Source: Rhizobiaceae bacterium (GTDB taxonomy: Bacteria > Pseudomonadota > Alphaproteobacteria > Rhizobiales > Rhizobiaceae). Taken from it: a DNA stretch of 64,000 nucleotides. Shown here one piece after another: positions 28,678-38,655 of the stretch (position 1 is the first letter of the stretch; each line of letters starts with the position of its first letter). A program made the position numbers and the translations under genes. Below the pieces are notes generated by a model that did not search any database, had not been told where the DNA came from, and saw nothing but the letters and a program-made list of their open reading frames with translations. Location of the stretch: positions 278,501 to 342,500 of the forward strand of contig JAILWO010000001.1 of assembly GCA_025698895.1 (NCBI GenBank), given 5' to 3'.

Positions 28678-29595
28678 TCATGCCGCCACCGGCGCGCGCT
28701 TCGTGAGGTTGAGCTTCTTGCGCACCTCCTCCGGCCCGATGACGCGCGCGCCCATGTTCTCGACGATGGTTACCGCGCGCTCGACGAGCTGCGCGTTGGT
28801 TGCCAGTACGCCCTTGTCGAGCCACAGATTGTCCTCCAGCCCGACGCGCACATGACCGCCGGCCAGAACAGAAGCGGCGACATAGGCCATCTGACTGCGG
28901 CCGAGGGAGAAGGCGGAAAACGTCCAGTCGTCGGGGACGTTGTTGACCATCGCCATGAAGGTGTTGAGGTCGTCCGGCGCGCCCCAGGGCACGCCCATGC
29001 AGAGCTGCACCAGCGCCTGCGGCGCGAGCACGCCTTCCGAGACAAGCTGCCTGGCGAACCACAGATGTCCCGTGTCGAAAGCCTCGATTTCGGGCTTCAC
29101 GCCCATCTCCGTCATCATCGAGCCCATGGCCCGCAGCATGCCCGGCGTGTTGGTCATGACGTAGTCGGCTTCGGCGAAATTCATCGTGCCGCAGTCGAGC
29201 GTACAGATCTCCGGCCGGCACTGGCGCACATGCTCGACCCGCTCGGAAGCACCGATCATGTCGGTGCCCTTCTCCGAAACCGGTAACGGCTTTTCGGTCG
29301 AGCCGAAGGTGATGTCGCCGCCCATGCCGGCGGTCAGGTTCAGAACCACGTCGACATCCGCCCCCCGGATACGCTCCGTCACCTCGCGATAAAGCGCGAG
29401 GTCGCGGCGCGGCGTGCCGGTCTCGGGATCGCGGACATGGCAGTGCACGATCGCTGCACCAGCCTTGGCGGCATCGATCGCGGCATCGGCGACCTGCTTG
29501 GGCGAGCGCGGCACGTGAGGCGATCGGTCCTGCGTTCCGCCCGAGCCGGTGACGGCACAGGTGATGAAGACCTCGCGGTTCATTTCGAGCGGCAT
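28678..29595 (-). CDS. BKACE-family beta-keto acid cleavage enzyme (dehydrocarnitine cleavage)
   Basis: 305 residues, TIM-barrel, zinc-dependent. The metal motif HCHVRDPETG has His51 and His53; GMGGDITFGS and MNFAEADYVMTNTP are typical BKACE sequence. In this family dehydrocarnitine and acetyl-CoA give betainyl-CoA and acetoacetate. Its position next to lcdH supports that substrate rather than 3-keto-5-aminohexanoate. The start is the ATG with GGAGG at -9 (upstream GGTTGGAGGAAC), 16 bp before lcdH. First gene of the carnitine operon. Confidence 0.92.
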   Translation of the reverse strand: MPLEMNREVFITCAVTGSGGTQDRSPHVPRSPKQVADAAIDAAKAGAAIVHCHVRDPETGTPRRDLALYREVTERIRGADVDVVLNLTAGMGGDITFGSTEKPLPVSEKGTDMIGASERVEHVRQCRPEICTLDCGTMNFAEADYVMTNTPGMLRAMGSMMTEMGVKPEIEAFDTGHLWFARQLVSEGVLAPQALVQLCMGVPWGAPDDLNTFMAMVNNVPDDWTFSAFSLGRSQMAYVAASVLAGGHVRVGLEDNLWLDKGVLATNAQLVERAVTIVENMGARVIGPEEVRKKLNLTKRAPVAA

Positions 29596-29742
29596 TGTGT
29601 TCCTCCAACCAGGGCCAGATCGACCGCCTGTCGGCGTCTTCCTGCGAAGCCCGGAGCGGGACCAGCCCGCCCTGACAACTTTCCGATAGACTGGAGCTTC
29701 ACCCGCCTTGCGCCCCTGAGCTTCACACTTTACGAATTTTTC

Positions 29743-30726
29743 ATGCCCCGGAGCGAACAAACTACGATCTTCGCCGCCGACCTCTCGCCGCTCTCCCTGG
29801 CGATCCTCGTCCTGCCGGGATGCTCCATCATGTGCGTGGCATCGACCGTCGATCCGTTGCGGGCGGCAAATCGCGTCGCCGGCCGCAACATCTTCGGCTG
29901 GCGTCTCGTATCGGCCGACGGAAATGCGCCCCGCACCACCTGCGGCCTGCCGGTCGCCGTGTCAGGACACTTCGATGCGAGACTGGCTGCCGATGTCGTC
30001 GTGGTCATCGGAGGGTTCGGCACGCGCCATGAATCGGCTGGTCCGCTGATCGCCGCCTTCCGACGCGCCGCCCGCTCCGCCCGCGCCGTCATCGGCGTCG
30101 AAGCCGGCGGCTGGATCCTGGGCCATGCTGGTCTGCTGGACGGCCGCTCCGCCACCACCCACTGGGAGGATTTCGAGGATTTCGCCGCCGCCTTTCCAGA
30201 TGCGGATCTTCGCCACGATCGCTATGTCGTCGACGGGCCGATCATCACCACCGGCGGAGCGGCGCCGACCTTCGACCTGATGCTGCATCTGGTGCGCGCG
30301 CGCCTTGGAATGGCGGCCGCGCTCGATGTCGCCTCGGTCTTCATCTATGATCAGAGCCGTCCGGCGACGGACGCCCAGCCGCTGGTGTCGCTCGGGCGGC
30401 TCGACGGCTACGATCCAAGGCTTGCCCAGGCGATACGCATCATGGAGACGCATATCGACAGGCCGCTGCCGATCTCAGCGATCGCGCGCCGCTGCGGAGG
30501 CGTCAGCACACGCACGCTGGAAAAGACTTTCATGGCCGCGATAGGCGAAACGCCCGGAGCCTATTTCCTGCGGCTGAGGCTCGCGGCCGCGCGACGTCTC
30601 GTCCTCGATACGAACGAGCCGATGGCCGTGATCGCGGAGCGGACCGGATTTTCATCAGCCTCGGCCTTCAGCCGCGCCTATTCGCGCGCTTTCGCACAAC
30701 CGCCGGCGACCATGCGCCGGACCTGA
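29743..30726 (+). CDS. GlxA/CdhR-family AraC-type regulator of carnitine catabolism
   Basis: 327 residues: an N-terminal DJ-1/PfpI amidotransferase-like domain (about 15-190; AILVLPGCSIMCVASTVDPL, GVEAGGWILGHAGLL) and a C-terminal AraC/XylS double helix-turn-helix (about 215-320; ISAIARRCGGVSTRTLEKTF, then FSSASAFSRAYSRAF). CdhR in Pseudomonas has this layout and responds to carnitine. It is divergent from the BKACE gene, the shared 147-bp spacer being a likely control region. So an activator of the carnitine operon is the best call. Confidence 0.88.
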   Translation: MPRSEQTTIFAADLSPLSLAILVLPGCSIMCVASTVDPLRAANRVAGRNIFGWRLVSADGNAPRTTCGLPVAVSGHFDARLAADVVVVIGGFGTRHESAGPLIAAFRRAARSARAVIGVEAGGWILGHAGLLDGRSATTHWEDFEDFAAAFPDADLRHDRYVVDGPIITTGGAAPTFDLMLHLVRARLGMAAALDVASVFIYDQSRPATDAQPLVSLGRLDGYDPRLAQAIRIMETHIDRPLPISAIARRCGGVSTRTLEKTFMAAIGETPGAYFLRLRLAAARRLVLDTNEPMAVIAERTGFSSASAFSRAYSRAFAQPPATMRRT

Positions 30727-30751
30727 CCAAGGAAAACCGGCGCGCCCGACT

Positions 30752-31960
<1,209 letters not shown>

Positions 31961-31964
31961 GGGT

Positions 31965-32636
31965 TCAAAGCTCCGGTACGTTGAGTTCGCCGACCGTGTC
32001 GCCGACGACGAGCGTCGCGCCGGTGACGGCCTGCAGATCTCCCAGGCTGATCCTGGGCAGCTTTTCGCGCAGGACGAAGCGCCTGTCGACGATGTCGATC
32101 ACCGCGAGGCTGGTAAAGACCGTCGTCACGCAGGCCACACCCGTCAGCGGCAGGCGGCATTCCTTCAGGAGTTTCGGCTCGCCCTTCTTGGTCACGTGGT
32201 CGGTGACCACCCAGACCTGCCTGGCGCCGTGAACAAGGTCCATCGCGCCGCCCACGGCCGGCACCGATCCCGGGCCGGTGCTCCAGTTGGCAAGATCGCC
32301 AGTCTCGGCAACCTCGTACGCACCCAGCACCGCGACGTCGAGATGGCCGCCGCGCACCATGGCGAAGGAGTCGGCATGGTGGAAGAAGGCAGCACCGGGA
32401 TTGAGCGTCACCGCTTTCTTGCCGGCGTTGATGAGATCCCAGTCCTCCTCGCCGGCGGGCGGCGCCTGGCCAAAATCCAGAATGCCGTTCTCGGTATGAT
32501 AGACGACCTCGCGGCCCTGCGGCTTGAACTTGGCGATCATTTCGGGAAAGCCGATGCCGAGATTGACATAGGCACCGTCGGGCAAATCCTGCGCCGCGCG
32601 CCACGCGATCTGTGCGTTGGAAAGCTTCGAAACCAT
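31965..32636 (-). CDS. pcaJ: 3-Oxoadipate CoA-transferase subunit B
   Basis: 223 residues, CoA-transferase beta subunit. The catalytic Glu is in HTENGILDFG (near residue 49). Subunits A and B together move CoA from succinyl-CoA to 3-oxoadipate. The ATG overlaps the pcaI stop (TGATG); a GTG one codon upstream is an alternative start. Five bp separate it from pcaF. Confidence 0.9.
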   Translation of the reverse strand: MVSKLSNAQIAWRAAQDLPDGAYVNLGIGFPEMIAKFKPQGREVVYHTENGILDFGQAPPAGEEDWDLINAGKKAVTLNPGAAFFHHADSFAMVRGGHLDVAVLGAYEVAETGDLANWSTGPGSVPAVGGAMDLVHGARQVWVVTDHVTKKGEPKLLKECRLPLTGVACVTTVFTSLAVIDIVDRRFVLREKLPRISLGDLQAVTGATLVVGDTVGELNVPEL

Positions 32637-33352
32637 CACTTGGCTCCCTCGCGCAGCAGCGCCTCTTCCTGCTTCGGCTCGCGCACCTCCACGATCCGGT
32701 GGACGAATATGCCAGGCGTCACGACCTGCTCGGGATCGATGCCACCGGGCTCCACGATGCGGCTGGCCTGCACGATCGTGGTCGTGGCCGCCATCGCCAT
32801 GAGGGGTGAGAAGTTTCGGGCCGCCTTGCGATATGTCAGGTTGCCCCTCCGGTCCGCCAGTTCCGCCTTGATCAGCGAGATGTCGGCCTTGAGCCAGCGC
32901 TCCCGGACATAGGGTCGGCCCTCGAATTCCTCGACCGGCTTGCCCTCGGCGAGTTGCGTACCGTAGCTCGTCGGCGTGTAGAAGGCCGGTATGCCCGCCC
33001 CTCCTGCGCGGATGCGTTCAGCGAGCGTGCCCTGCGGAACCAGTTCGAGTTCGATTTGTCCCGCGAGATAGCGTTCGGTGAAGGCCTTCGGATCGGAAGA
33101 ACGCGGGAAGGAGCAGACCATCTTTGCCACCATGCCGGCATAGATCATCGCCGCGATGCCGATGGCGCCATTTCCGGCGTTGTTGTTGACGACAGTGAGA
33201 TTTCCGGGCGAGCCGGTCCGCTTGTAGCGGTCGACCAGGGCGTGGATCAGTTCGATCGGAGCGCCCGCTCCCCCAAACCCGCCAATCATGACGGACATGC
33301 CGTCCTCGACTGCGTCGAGCGCATCTTCCAGGCTCGGGTAGGTTTTGTTCAT
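32636..33352 (-). CDS. pcaI: 3-Oxoadipate CoA-transferase subunit A
   Basis: 238 residues, CoA-transferase alpha subunit. The N-terminal SVMIGGFGGAGAPIELIHAL and VVNNNAGNGAIGIAAMIYAGMV are typical. The start was chosen at MNKTYPSLE because the 14 preceding codons fall in the regulatory spacer. It opens the pcaIJF operon, whose promoter region carries the IclR-type operator upstream. Could equally activate acetoacetate (SCOT-like) in this setting. Confidence 0.9.
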   Translation of the reverse strand: MNKTYPSLEDALDAVEDGMSVMIGGFGGAGAPIELIHALVDRYKRTGSPGNLTVVNNNAGNGAIGIAAMIYAGMVAKMVCSFPRSSDPKAFTERYLAGQIELELVPQGTLAERIRAGGAGIPAFYTPTSYGTQLAEGKPVEEFEGRPYVRERWLKADISLIKAELADRRGNLTYRKAARNFSPLMAMAATTTIVQASRIVEPGGIDPEQVVTPGIFVHRIVEVREPKQEEALLREGAK

Positions 33353-33394
33353 CACCGATCGGTCCCGCCGCTGCCGGTTGGATTGCTGGCCCAA

Positions 33395-33413
33395 AAGTTC
33401 GTATTGCGAACTT
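33395..33413. promoter_or_regulatory. PcaR/PobR-type IclR operator
   Basis: AAGTTCG-TATTG-CGAACTT is a perfect inverted repeat (7-bp arms, 5-bp centre). The core GTTCG(N5)CGAAC has the shape of the 15-bp site known for PcaR-type IclR regulators. It lies 43 bp upstream of pcaI and 27 bp upstream of the divergent regulator gene, which is the expected place for joint control of both. Confidence 0.75.
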
Positions 33414-33439
33414 ATGTTTCATATGCGATACTCTGGTAT

Positions 33440-34234
33440 ATGAATGATGGTCTTGAGTCAACGCGCGACAATATCGCCGAACGCGATCTCGTCGGCTCGC
33501 TGACGCGCGGTCTCGGCGTGATGGAGATACTCGCTGCGAACCCTCAGGGCCTCACCCTGACCGAGACGGCGCAGAAAGCCGGCCTCACCCGCGCCGGCGC
33601 CCGGCGGTTCCTGCTCACCCTCGTCGCCTCCGGCTATGCCGCGCAGGAGGGCCGCACCTTTCGTCTGTCCTCGCGCCTCATCTCGGTGGCGCGTGCCTGG
33701 CTCGGCGGCGCCTCGCTCTGGGCCTTCGCCGAGCCCTTCATGCGCGAGGTCTCGGCCCGCTTCGGCGAGGCCTGCTCGGCGGCCGTGCTGTCGGGCGAGG
33801 ACGTCGTCTACGTCGCGCGCGTTCCGGGCCGCCACATCCTCTCCGTCGCGCTCCACGTCGGCACCCGACTGCCGGCCTTCTGCACCTCCATGGGTCGCAT
33901 CCTGCTCGCCGATCTGCCGGAAACGGATCTCGAGCGCTTCCTGGCGAGGGCGGACATCCGCCGGCTGACCGACCGGACGGCGACGGACCGAGAGGCCCTG
34001 CACACCGCGATCCGCAAGGCCGGGCATGACGGCTACGCCCTTGTCGACGAGGAACTGGAGCCCGGGCTGCGCTCGATCGCGGTCCCGGTCAAGGATCGCA
34101 CCGGCCGCACGGTCGCCGCCATAAACGTCTCGACGCAGTCGGCCAGGCTTTCCGTCGCCGACATGGAAAAGAAGGTGCTCCCCGCCCTGCGCGACGCCGC
34201 CGCCCGTATCGAGGATTTCTTCGTGGTGCAGTGA
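33440..34234 (+). CDS. pcaR: IclR-family regulator, PcaR/PobR type
   Basis: 264 residues: an N-terminal IclR winged helix-turn-helix (LVGSLTRGLGVMEILA, LTETAQKAGLTRAGARRFLLTL) and a C-terminal effector-binding domain (SAAVLSGEDVVYVARV, LPAFCTSMGRILLADL, YALVDEELEPGLRSIAVPV). Divergent from pcaIJF and next to a PcaR-like operator. PcaR activates pca genes with beta-ketoadipate as effector in Pseudomonas; the same role is inferred here. An ATG 4 bp downstream is out of frame with it. Confidence 0.88.
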   Translation: MNDGLESTRDNIAERDLVGSLTRGLGVMEILAANPQGLTLTETAQKAGLTRAGARRFLLTLVASGYAAQEGRTFRLSSRLISVARAWLGGASLWAFAEPFMREVSARFGEACSAAVLSGEDVVYVARVPGRHILSVALHVGTRLPAFCTSMGRILLADLPETDLERFLARADIRRLTDRTATDREALHTAIRKAGHDGYALVDEELEPGLRSIAVPVKDRTGRTVAAINVSTQSARLSVADMEKKVLPALRDAAARIEDFFVVQ

Positions 34235-34415
34235 AGCGGACAGGCGCATACGGCGAACAGCCAAGGCGACGACAGCGTCGAACCTCCGCCCGCGCGTCGT
34301 TTCTGGAACGATCGCCAGCCATCGCCCGCTGCCGGAACCAACACCGCCGCGCCGGGCGGCGGAGCCGCCTGGTCGATCGAGCCTGCGATGTGGTCGTACC
34401 AACGGATCGCGTGCG

Positions 34416-34835
34416 TCACGATGTGTCATAAGGCGGCCGAAGCGTCGCGCCGCCGGGCATTGCCAGGAGCCGGTCAGGACCCGACGCGAAGCAACGGGGC
34501 GCGCGGACGATGGAGGCACCGTCCTCGTCCGACCGGCGTGTCGGGCCCAACAAGGCGCTGAGCACCGCCGCAAGCACGCGGAAGCGCAGGCCGAGCAGCG
34601 TGGCATCGACAGGATGGTTCCCGGTTTCCAGCGGTTCCTCGAAGCCCGGCCACGTGGCATGCGTCGCCTCGACGACAAACGCCTGCACCACGGCCTCGGC
34701 GCGACGCAGCACGGTGAGGACAAACCAGCGGACGGGAAAGGATCGACCGGCGGCGCGCTCGGCCAGCACGGCGAGCGCGACGAGCATCGCGATGAAGCGT
34801 CTCAGCGTCCGATCCTCCAGTACCGCTCCATCCAT
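34416..34835 (-). CDS. Small amphipathic/membrane protein, paralog of the one at 21961-22389
   Basis: 139 residues, no known domain. MDGAVLEDRT starts it; TLRRFIAMLVALAVLAERAAGR (15-35), VRWFVLTVLRRAEAVV and a final PPYDTS match the paralog at 21961-22389, which lies on the opposite strand. GGAGG at about 8 bp upstream of the ATG supports the start. A long Arg/Ala-rich variable middle differs between the two. Together they flank the carnitine and pca genes in inverted orientation. Function unknown. Confidence 0.7.
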   Translation of the reverse strand: MDGAVLEDRTLRRFIAMLVALAVLAERAAGRSFPVRWFVLTVLRRAEAVVQAFVVEATHATWPGFEEPLETGNHPVDATLLGLRFRVLAAVLSALLGPTRRSDEDGASIVRAPRCFASGPDRLLAMPGGATLRPPYDTS

Positions 34836-35143
34836 CTCCGGCCCTCCATGACCCGGCCTATTGTGCCGTGGGCGGTGGAGGCGTGGATGAAATGCCGGTC
34901 AAATTCGTGGAAAGGACTGGAATTGCTGAGGGTGGCGATGGGATCTATCCACCTCGGGACGGGAGGGACACGCATGCATCGAGGCTCGGCGGCGCTGCGA
35001 CACTCCGTGCGGCGGTCGCCTGCGCTCTACGACACCCCCTCTGCCCTGCCGGGCACCCTCCCCCTCAAGGGGAGAGCACTCGCTCCGCCGCTTCGCGATC
35101 GCCGGCGTCGCCGGATCGGCGCGCCTTTCATCCAGAAGCCACG
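34836..35143. other. Intergenic region with a rhizobial palindromic repeat
   Basis: No gene. The region lies between the small membrane protein gene and the 3' end of the GH31 gene; both are on the minus strand. It holds the palindromic repeat at 35032-35077. I see no clear promoter. Confidence 0.6.
35032..35077. repeat. Double-hairpin intergenic repeat
   Basis: Two adjacent hairpins: TGCCC(TGCC)GGGCA at 35042-35055 and CTCCCC(CTCAA)GGGGAG at 35058-35074, introduced by ACACCCCCTC. This CCCTCTGCCCTGCCGGGCA plus CTCCCCCTCAAGGGGAG arrangement is a recurring intergenic repeat pattern in Mesorhizobium-type genomes (recollection, not searched). Confidence 0.7.
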
Positions 35144-37480
35144 TCAGAACCGGCGGTCGCCCTCGAACACCCGCCCGCCGAGCCCCCGCGCCGCCAGCGT
35201 CAGCGCCGGCCGGCCCTTGCCGCTCCACCGTTCATGCACCGACAGCCGCACCGCTGCCGCATCCCACTCGGCGCGGCAGGCGACGAGAGACGCATCCTTG
35301 TCGCGATAGCTCCAGCCGCGCCCGTCGTCGAAGAAGATTTCGCGTTCGGTCGCATCGGTTCTGTCACCCGCAAACAATGTCAATTCGACATCGCTTGCAT
35401 CATGCGGCGCCGTGTCGGGCCAAGCCAGGGCCAGCGGCAGGATCGCGCCGACCCGCACGAAAATCGGCAGCCGGCCGGGCGGCGCCTCGACCGTGGCCAC
35501 CGTGCCGCCTTCGTGCAGGGCGTCGTCCCAATAGTCACGCCAGCCGCCCTCTGATCGAGGCAGATAGACCGAGACCGAGGTCGCGCCCTCGGTCACCGCC
35601 GGCGCCACCAGCACGTCCGGCCCGAGCATGAAGGCATCCATGTCGACCCGGCATTCGGCCTCGTCGAAATGGTAGAACAGCGGGACGATCAGCGGCTCAC
35701 CCGTCCGGTGCGCCCGCCAGGCGAGGCCGTAGAGATACGGCAGGAAGCGATAGCGCAGCGCCAGCGTCTGCCTGATCTTCCCATAGACCTGTTCGTGCAT
35801 CCAGGGCGTATTGGTCGGGTCGTCGAGTTGCGGCTTCCACGAGTTCATCACCGCACGCGGATGCAGTGCCATCATCTCCACCCAGCGCAGGAAGAGTTCC
35901 GGCGAGGCCTTCGGCCCGTCGAAGCCGCCAATGTCGTGACCGGTCAGCGGCATGCCCGACAAGCTCATCGACAATCCCTGCCGCAGGTTCCACCTGAGCG
36001 TATGCCAGGAAGTGCGATTGTCGCCCGACCATGTCTCGCCGTAGCGGGCTATGCCGATCGGGCCGGCCCGGCTGATCGTATAGGGACGTTCGTCCGGCCG
36101 CGAGGCAAGCGTCGCCTCCCACGTTGCGCGCGTCATGAGAAGGGCATGGACCGGCCGCATGTCGATCGCAGGTAACGGCTTGCCAAAACCGTCGACGGTC
36201 GCCGTCTCGTCCCACAATTCACATTCATTGTTGTCGTTCCAGGCGGCATTGAATCCTTCGCCGAGCACCTGTTTCGAAATGCCGTCCTTCCACCAGTTCA
36301 CGGTCGCCGGATTGGTGAAATCGAGGCTCGAGCCCCAGCCGCCCCAGAACATCTCGACCGCCGGCGACCCGTCCGCGCGCCTGACGAACCAGCCTTCCGC
36401 CGCGGCTTGCCGGTAGTCGGGATGCTCGGTCAAAAGCACCGGCTTGACGTTCGCGCAGGTCGAAAAGCCGAGTTCTCCAAGCCGCGCGAAGAAGCGCTTG
36501 CGGTCCGGGAACTTGGTTTCGTTCCATGTGAACACGTAGCGCCGCCCGTCGGACCTGGTCGTGTAGCCGGAGCCTGAATGGATCGCCGAGATCGGCACGC
36601 CTTCGGCGCGGCAGCGCTCGGCGAAACCGGTCATCACCTCCTGCGCGTTCGGCGCGTCGGCGTGATGCATGGTGGTGAAGGCAAAGCCGAGGGACCATCG
36701 AGGCGCGAAAGCGGGTCGACCGGTAAGCCGCATCAGCCGCGGCACGACATCGCGTATGCGCGGCCCCGCGATCACGTAGCAGATAAGCCCCTTCTCCGCG
36801 GTGTCCACATGGCGGTAGTGCGGGTGGTAGTTCGAATGCTCAGCCCCGAGATCGAGCGCCATCTCGGCGAGCGTGTCGTAAAACAGGCCGGTCGCGTCCC
36901 CCTCGGGTCGTTCGGCGATCAGGAACGGAGCGTGCTTGTAGAGCGGGTCGGCCGTTTCCGCGTTGTAGCCGAGGCCGTCCGTCTGGAGGACGCGCAGCCT
37001 TCGGCCCGTATGGTCGACCGGGCCGGTCTTGTCGCCGAGCCCGTAATGGCGCTCCGACAGATCACGCGCCTGGAAATGGCGAAAGAGATGAGCCCGCTCG
37101 AACCATTGATAGGCTCCGGTCGGCCGGTCCGACACGAGCATACGCCAGCCGTCGTCAATGTGTCGCGAGATCGTCAACGCCAGCGGTTCGGCCTGTATCT
37201 CCACCCTGAGATCCCCGGCCGACAGCACGCCGCCCTCGACCGCTACGGGGACACCGGAGAAGCCTTCGTTGGATAATCGGTCCCTGCCGCGCCAAGGCAC
37301 GTCACCTTCCGGCGCGACCATCCATGTCCGGTCCACCGTCAGACCTTCGCCCGGCAGGATCGCGACACGCATGAGCCAGGGCTCCAGAGCGTCGATGCGC
37401 AACGAGAAGCCGTCGGTGAGCTCGGCGCTCGCGCCGGCGCCTGATGCCGAAAGGGGCGAAGTAGCGGACAGGAAGGCCAT
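35144..37480 (-). CDS. Glycoside hydrolase family 31 enzyme (alpha-glucosidase/alpha-xylosidase type)
   Basis: 778 residues. An N-terminal beta-domain (1-250), a catalytic barrel with the nucleophile in WNDNNE (Asp416) and acid/base region RYGETWSGDNRTSW (Asp487), and a C-terminal beta-sandwich. GHDIGGF is the third typical motif. There is no signal peptide, so it acts on imported oligosaccharides in the cytoplasm. GH31 includes alpha-glucosidases and alpha-xylosidases; the latter would suit the xylA/xylB and importer genes around it. It is the last gene of the importer operon. Confidence 0.93.
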   Translation of the reverse strand: MAFLSATSPLSASGAGASAELTDGFSLRIDALEPWLMRVAILPGEGLTVDRTWMVAPEGDVPWRGRDRLSNEGFSGVPVAVEGGVLSAGDLRVEIQAEPLALTISRHIDDGWRMLVSDRPTGAYQWFERAHLFRHFQARDLSERHYGLGDKTGPVDHTGRRLRVLQTDGLGYNAETADPLYKHAPFLIAERPEGDATGLFYDTLAEMALDLGAEHSNYHPHYRHVDTAEKGLICYVIAGPRIRDVVPRLMRLTGRPAFAPRWSLGFAFTTMHHADAPNAQEVMTGFAERCRAEGVPISAIHSGSGYTTRSDGRRYVFTWNETKFPDRKRFFARLGELGFSTCANVKPVLLTEHPDYRQAAAEGWFVRRADGSPAVEMFWGGWGSSLDFTNPATVNWWKDGISKQVLGEGFNAAWNDNNECELWDETATVDGFGKPLPAIDMRPVHALLMTRATWEATLASRPDERPYTISRAGPIGIARYGETWSGDNRTSWHTLRWNLRQGLSMSLSGMPLTGHDIGGFDGPKASPELFLRWVEMMALHPRAVMNSWKPQLDDPTNTPWMHEQVYGKIRQTLALRYRFLPYLYGLAWRAHRTGEPLIVPLFYHFDEAECRVDMDAFMLGPDVLVAPAVTEGATSVSVYLPRSEGGWRDYWDDALHEGGTVATVEAPPGRLPIFVRVGAILPLALAWPDTAPHDASDVELTLFAGDRTDATEREIFFDDGRGWSYRDKDASLVACRAEWDAAAVRLSVHERWSGKGRPALTLAARGLGGRVFEGDRRF

Positions 37481-37496
37481 GGCGGATTTGTCTCCT

Positions 37497-37519
37497 CCTT
37501 CTCCCGGCGCGGGAGAAGG
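37497..37519. repeat. Short palindromic hairpin
   Basis: CCTTCTCCC and GGGAGAAGG form perfect 9-bp arms around GGCGC. It lies in the 52-bp gap between the ATPase and GH31 genes of the same operon, so it could attenuate or process the mRNA. Its sequence style matches rhizobial short repeats. Confidence 0.55.
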
Positions 37520-37532
37520 GTCGGGTGGGGGC

Positions 37533-38639
37533 CTACACCGCCTCGCCGACGACGAGGCGCCTTTGGGCCAACCCGTCGGACTTGCGGAACAGATGCGTGA
37601 ATTCGGGCCGGAAGACCACGCGCGCCTCGTCGCCGCGCCTGATCTTCGTCTGACCGTCGAGGTGGACCGTCAGAAACGTGCCCTCCGCCGCCTCGCAGTA
37701 GATGTAGGATTCGCCCCCGAGCTGCTCGACCGAACCGACCGTCACCGACAATCCGGAGCCTTCGGAATCGACCACGATGTGATCAGGCCGGATGCCCAGC
37801 CGCACCTCCTCCCCTTCCGACAGGCCATGAGCATCGACGGCGGTTTTGTGCCGATTGCCCGAGGCGTCGCGGACGGTCACGAAATCTCCGGCGGTCGAGT
37901 CGATCACCGCATCGACAAAATTCATGCGCGGCGAGCCGATGAAACCGGCCACAAATTCATTGCGCGGCATGTTGTAAAGTTCGAGGGGCGTGCCGGCCTG
38001 CTCGATCACTCCTGCCCGCAGCACCACGATCTTGTCGGCCATCGTCATGGCCTCGATCTGATCGTGGGTGACGTAGATCATCGTGTTGCCGAGCCGCCTG
38101 TGCAGGCCTGCGATCTCGCCGCGCATCGTGACCCTCAATTCCGCGTCGAGATTGGACAGGGGCTCGTCGAACAGGAAGACACTTGGCTCGCGCACCACCG
38201 CCCGGCCGATCGCCACGCGCTGGCGCTGTCCGCCCGAAAGCTGCTTTGGCCGCCTCTCGAGATAATCCTCGATCTGCAGCATGCGGGCTGCTTCGCCGAC
38301 GCGCCGTTCGATCTCGGCCTTCGGCGTCTTGATGTTCTCAAGCCCGAAGGCGAGGTTCTGGCGCACCGTCATATGCGGATAGAGCGCGTAGGTCTGGAAC
38401 ACCATCGCCAGGCCGCGTTCGGAGGCGCGCTGCTCGTTGACGCGCTCGCCCTCGATCCTGAGCTCTCCTCCGGAGATCTCTTCCAGACCCGCGATCATGC
38501 GCAGCAGGGTGGACTTCCCGCAGCCCGACGGCCCGACGAATACGCAGAACTCGCCGTCCTCGATCCGCAGGTCAACCCCGTGGATAGCCCGGACATCGCC
38601 GTAGTCCTTGACCAGACCTTCCAGTTCGACGACGGCCAT
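37533..38639 (-). CDS. Sugar ABC transporter ATP-binding protein (UgpC/MalK type)
   Basis: 368 residues: an ATPase domain (Walker [10 protein letters not shown] near 36, LSGGQRQR signature near 134, Walker [11 protein letters not shown] near 156, H-loop VTHDQ) and a C-terminal TOBE/MalK regulatory domain (from about 235). Usual length for carbohydrate importers of the CUT1 class. It energises the two permeases encoded just upstream, 16 bp away. Confidence 0.95.
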   Translation of the reverse strand: MAVVELEGLVKDYGDVRAIHGVDLRIEDGEFCVFVGPSGCGKSTLLRMIAGLEEISGGELRIEGERVNEQRASERGLAMVFQTYALYPHMTVRQNLAFGLENIKTPKAEIERRVGEAARMLQIEDYLERRPKQLSGGQRQRVAIGRAVVREPSVFLFDEPLSNLDAELRVTMRGEIAGLHRRLGNTMIYVTHDQIEAMTMADKIVVLRAGVIEQAGTPLELYNMPRNEFVAGFIGSPRMNFVDAVIDSTAGDFVTVRDASGNRHKTAVDAHGLSEGEEVRLGIRPDHIVVDSEGSGLSVTVGSVEQLGGESYIYCEAAEGTFLTVHLDGQTKIRRGDEARVVFRPEFTHLFRKSDGLAQRRLVVGEAV

Positions 38640-38655
38640 CAGCCTTCTCCCGCCA

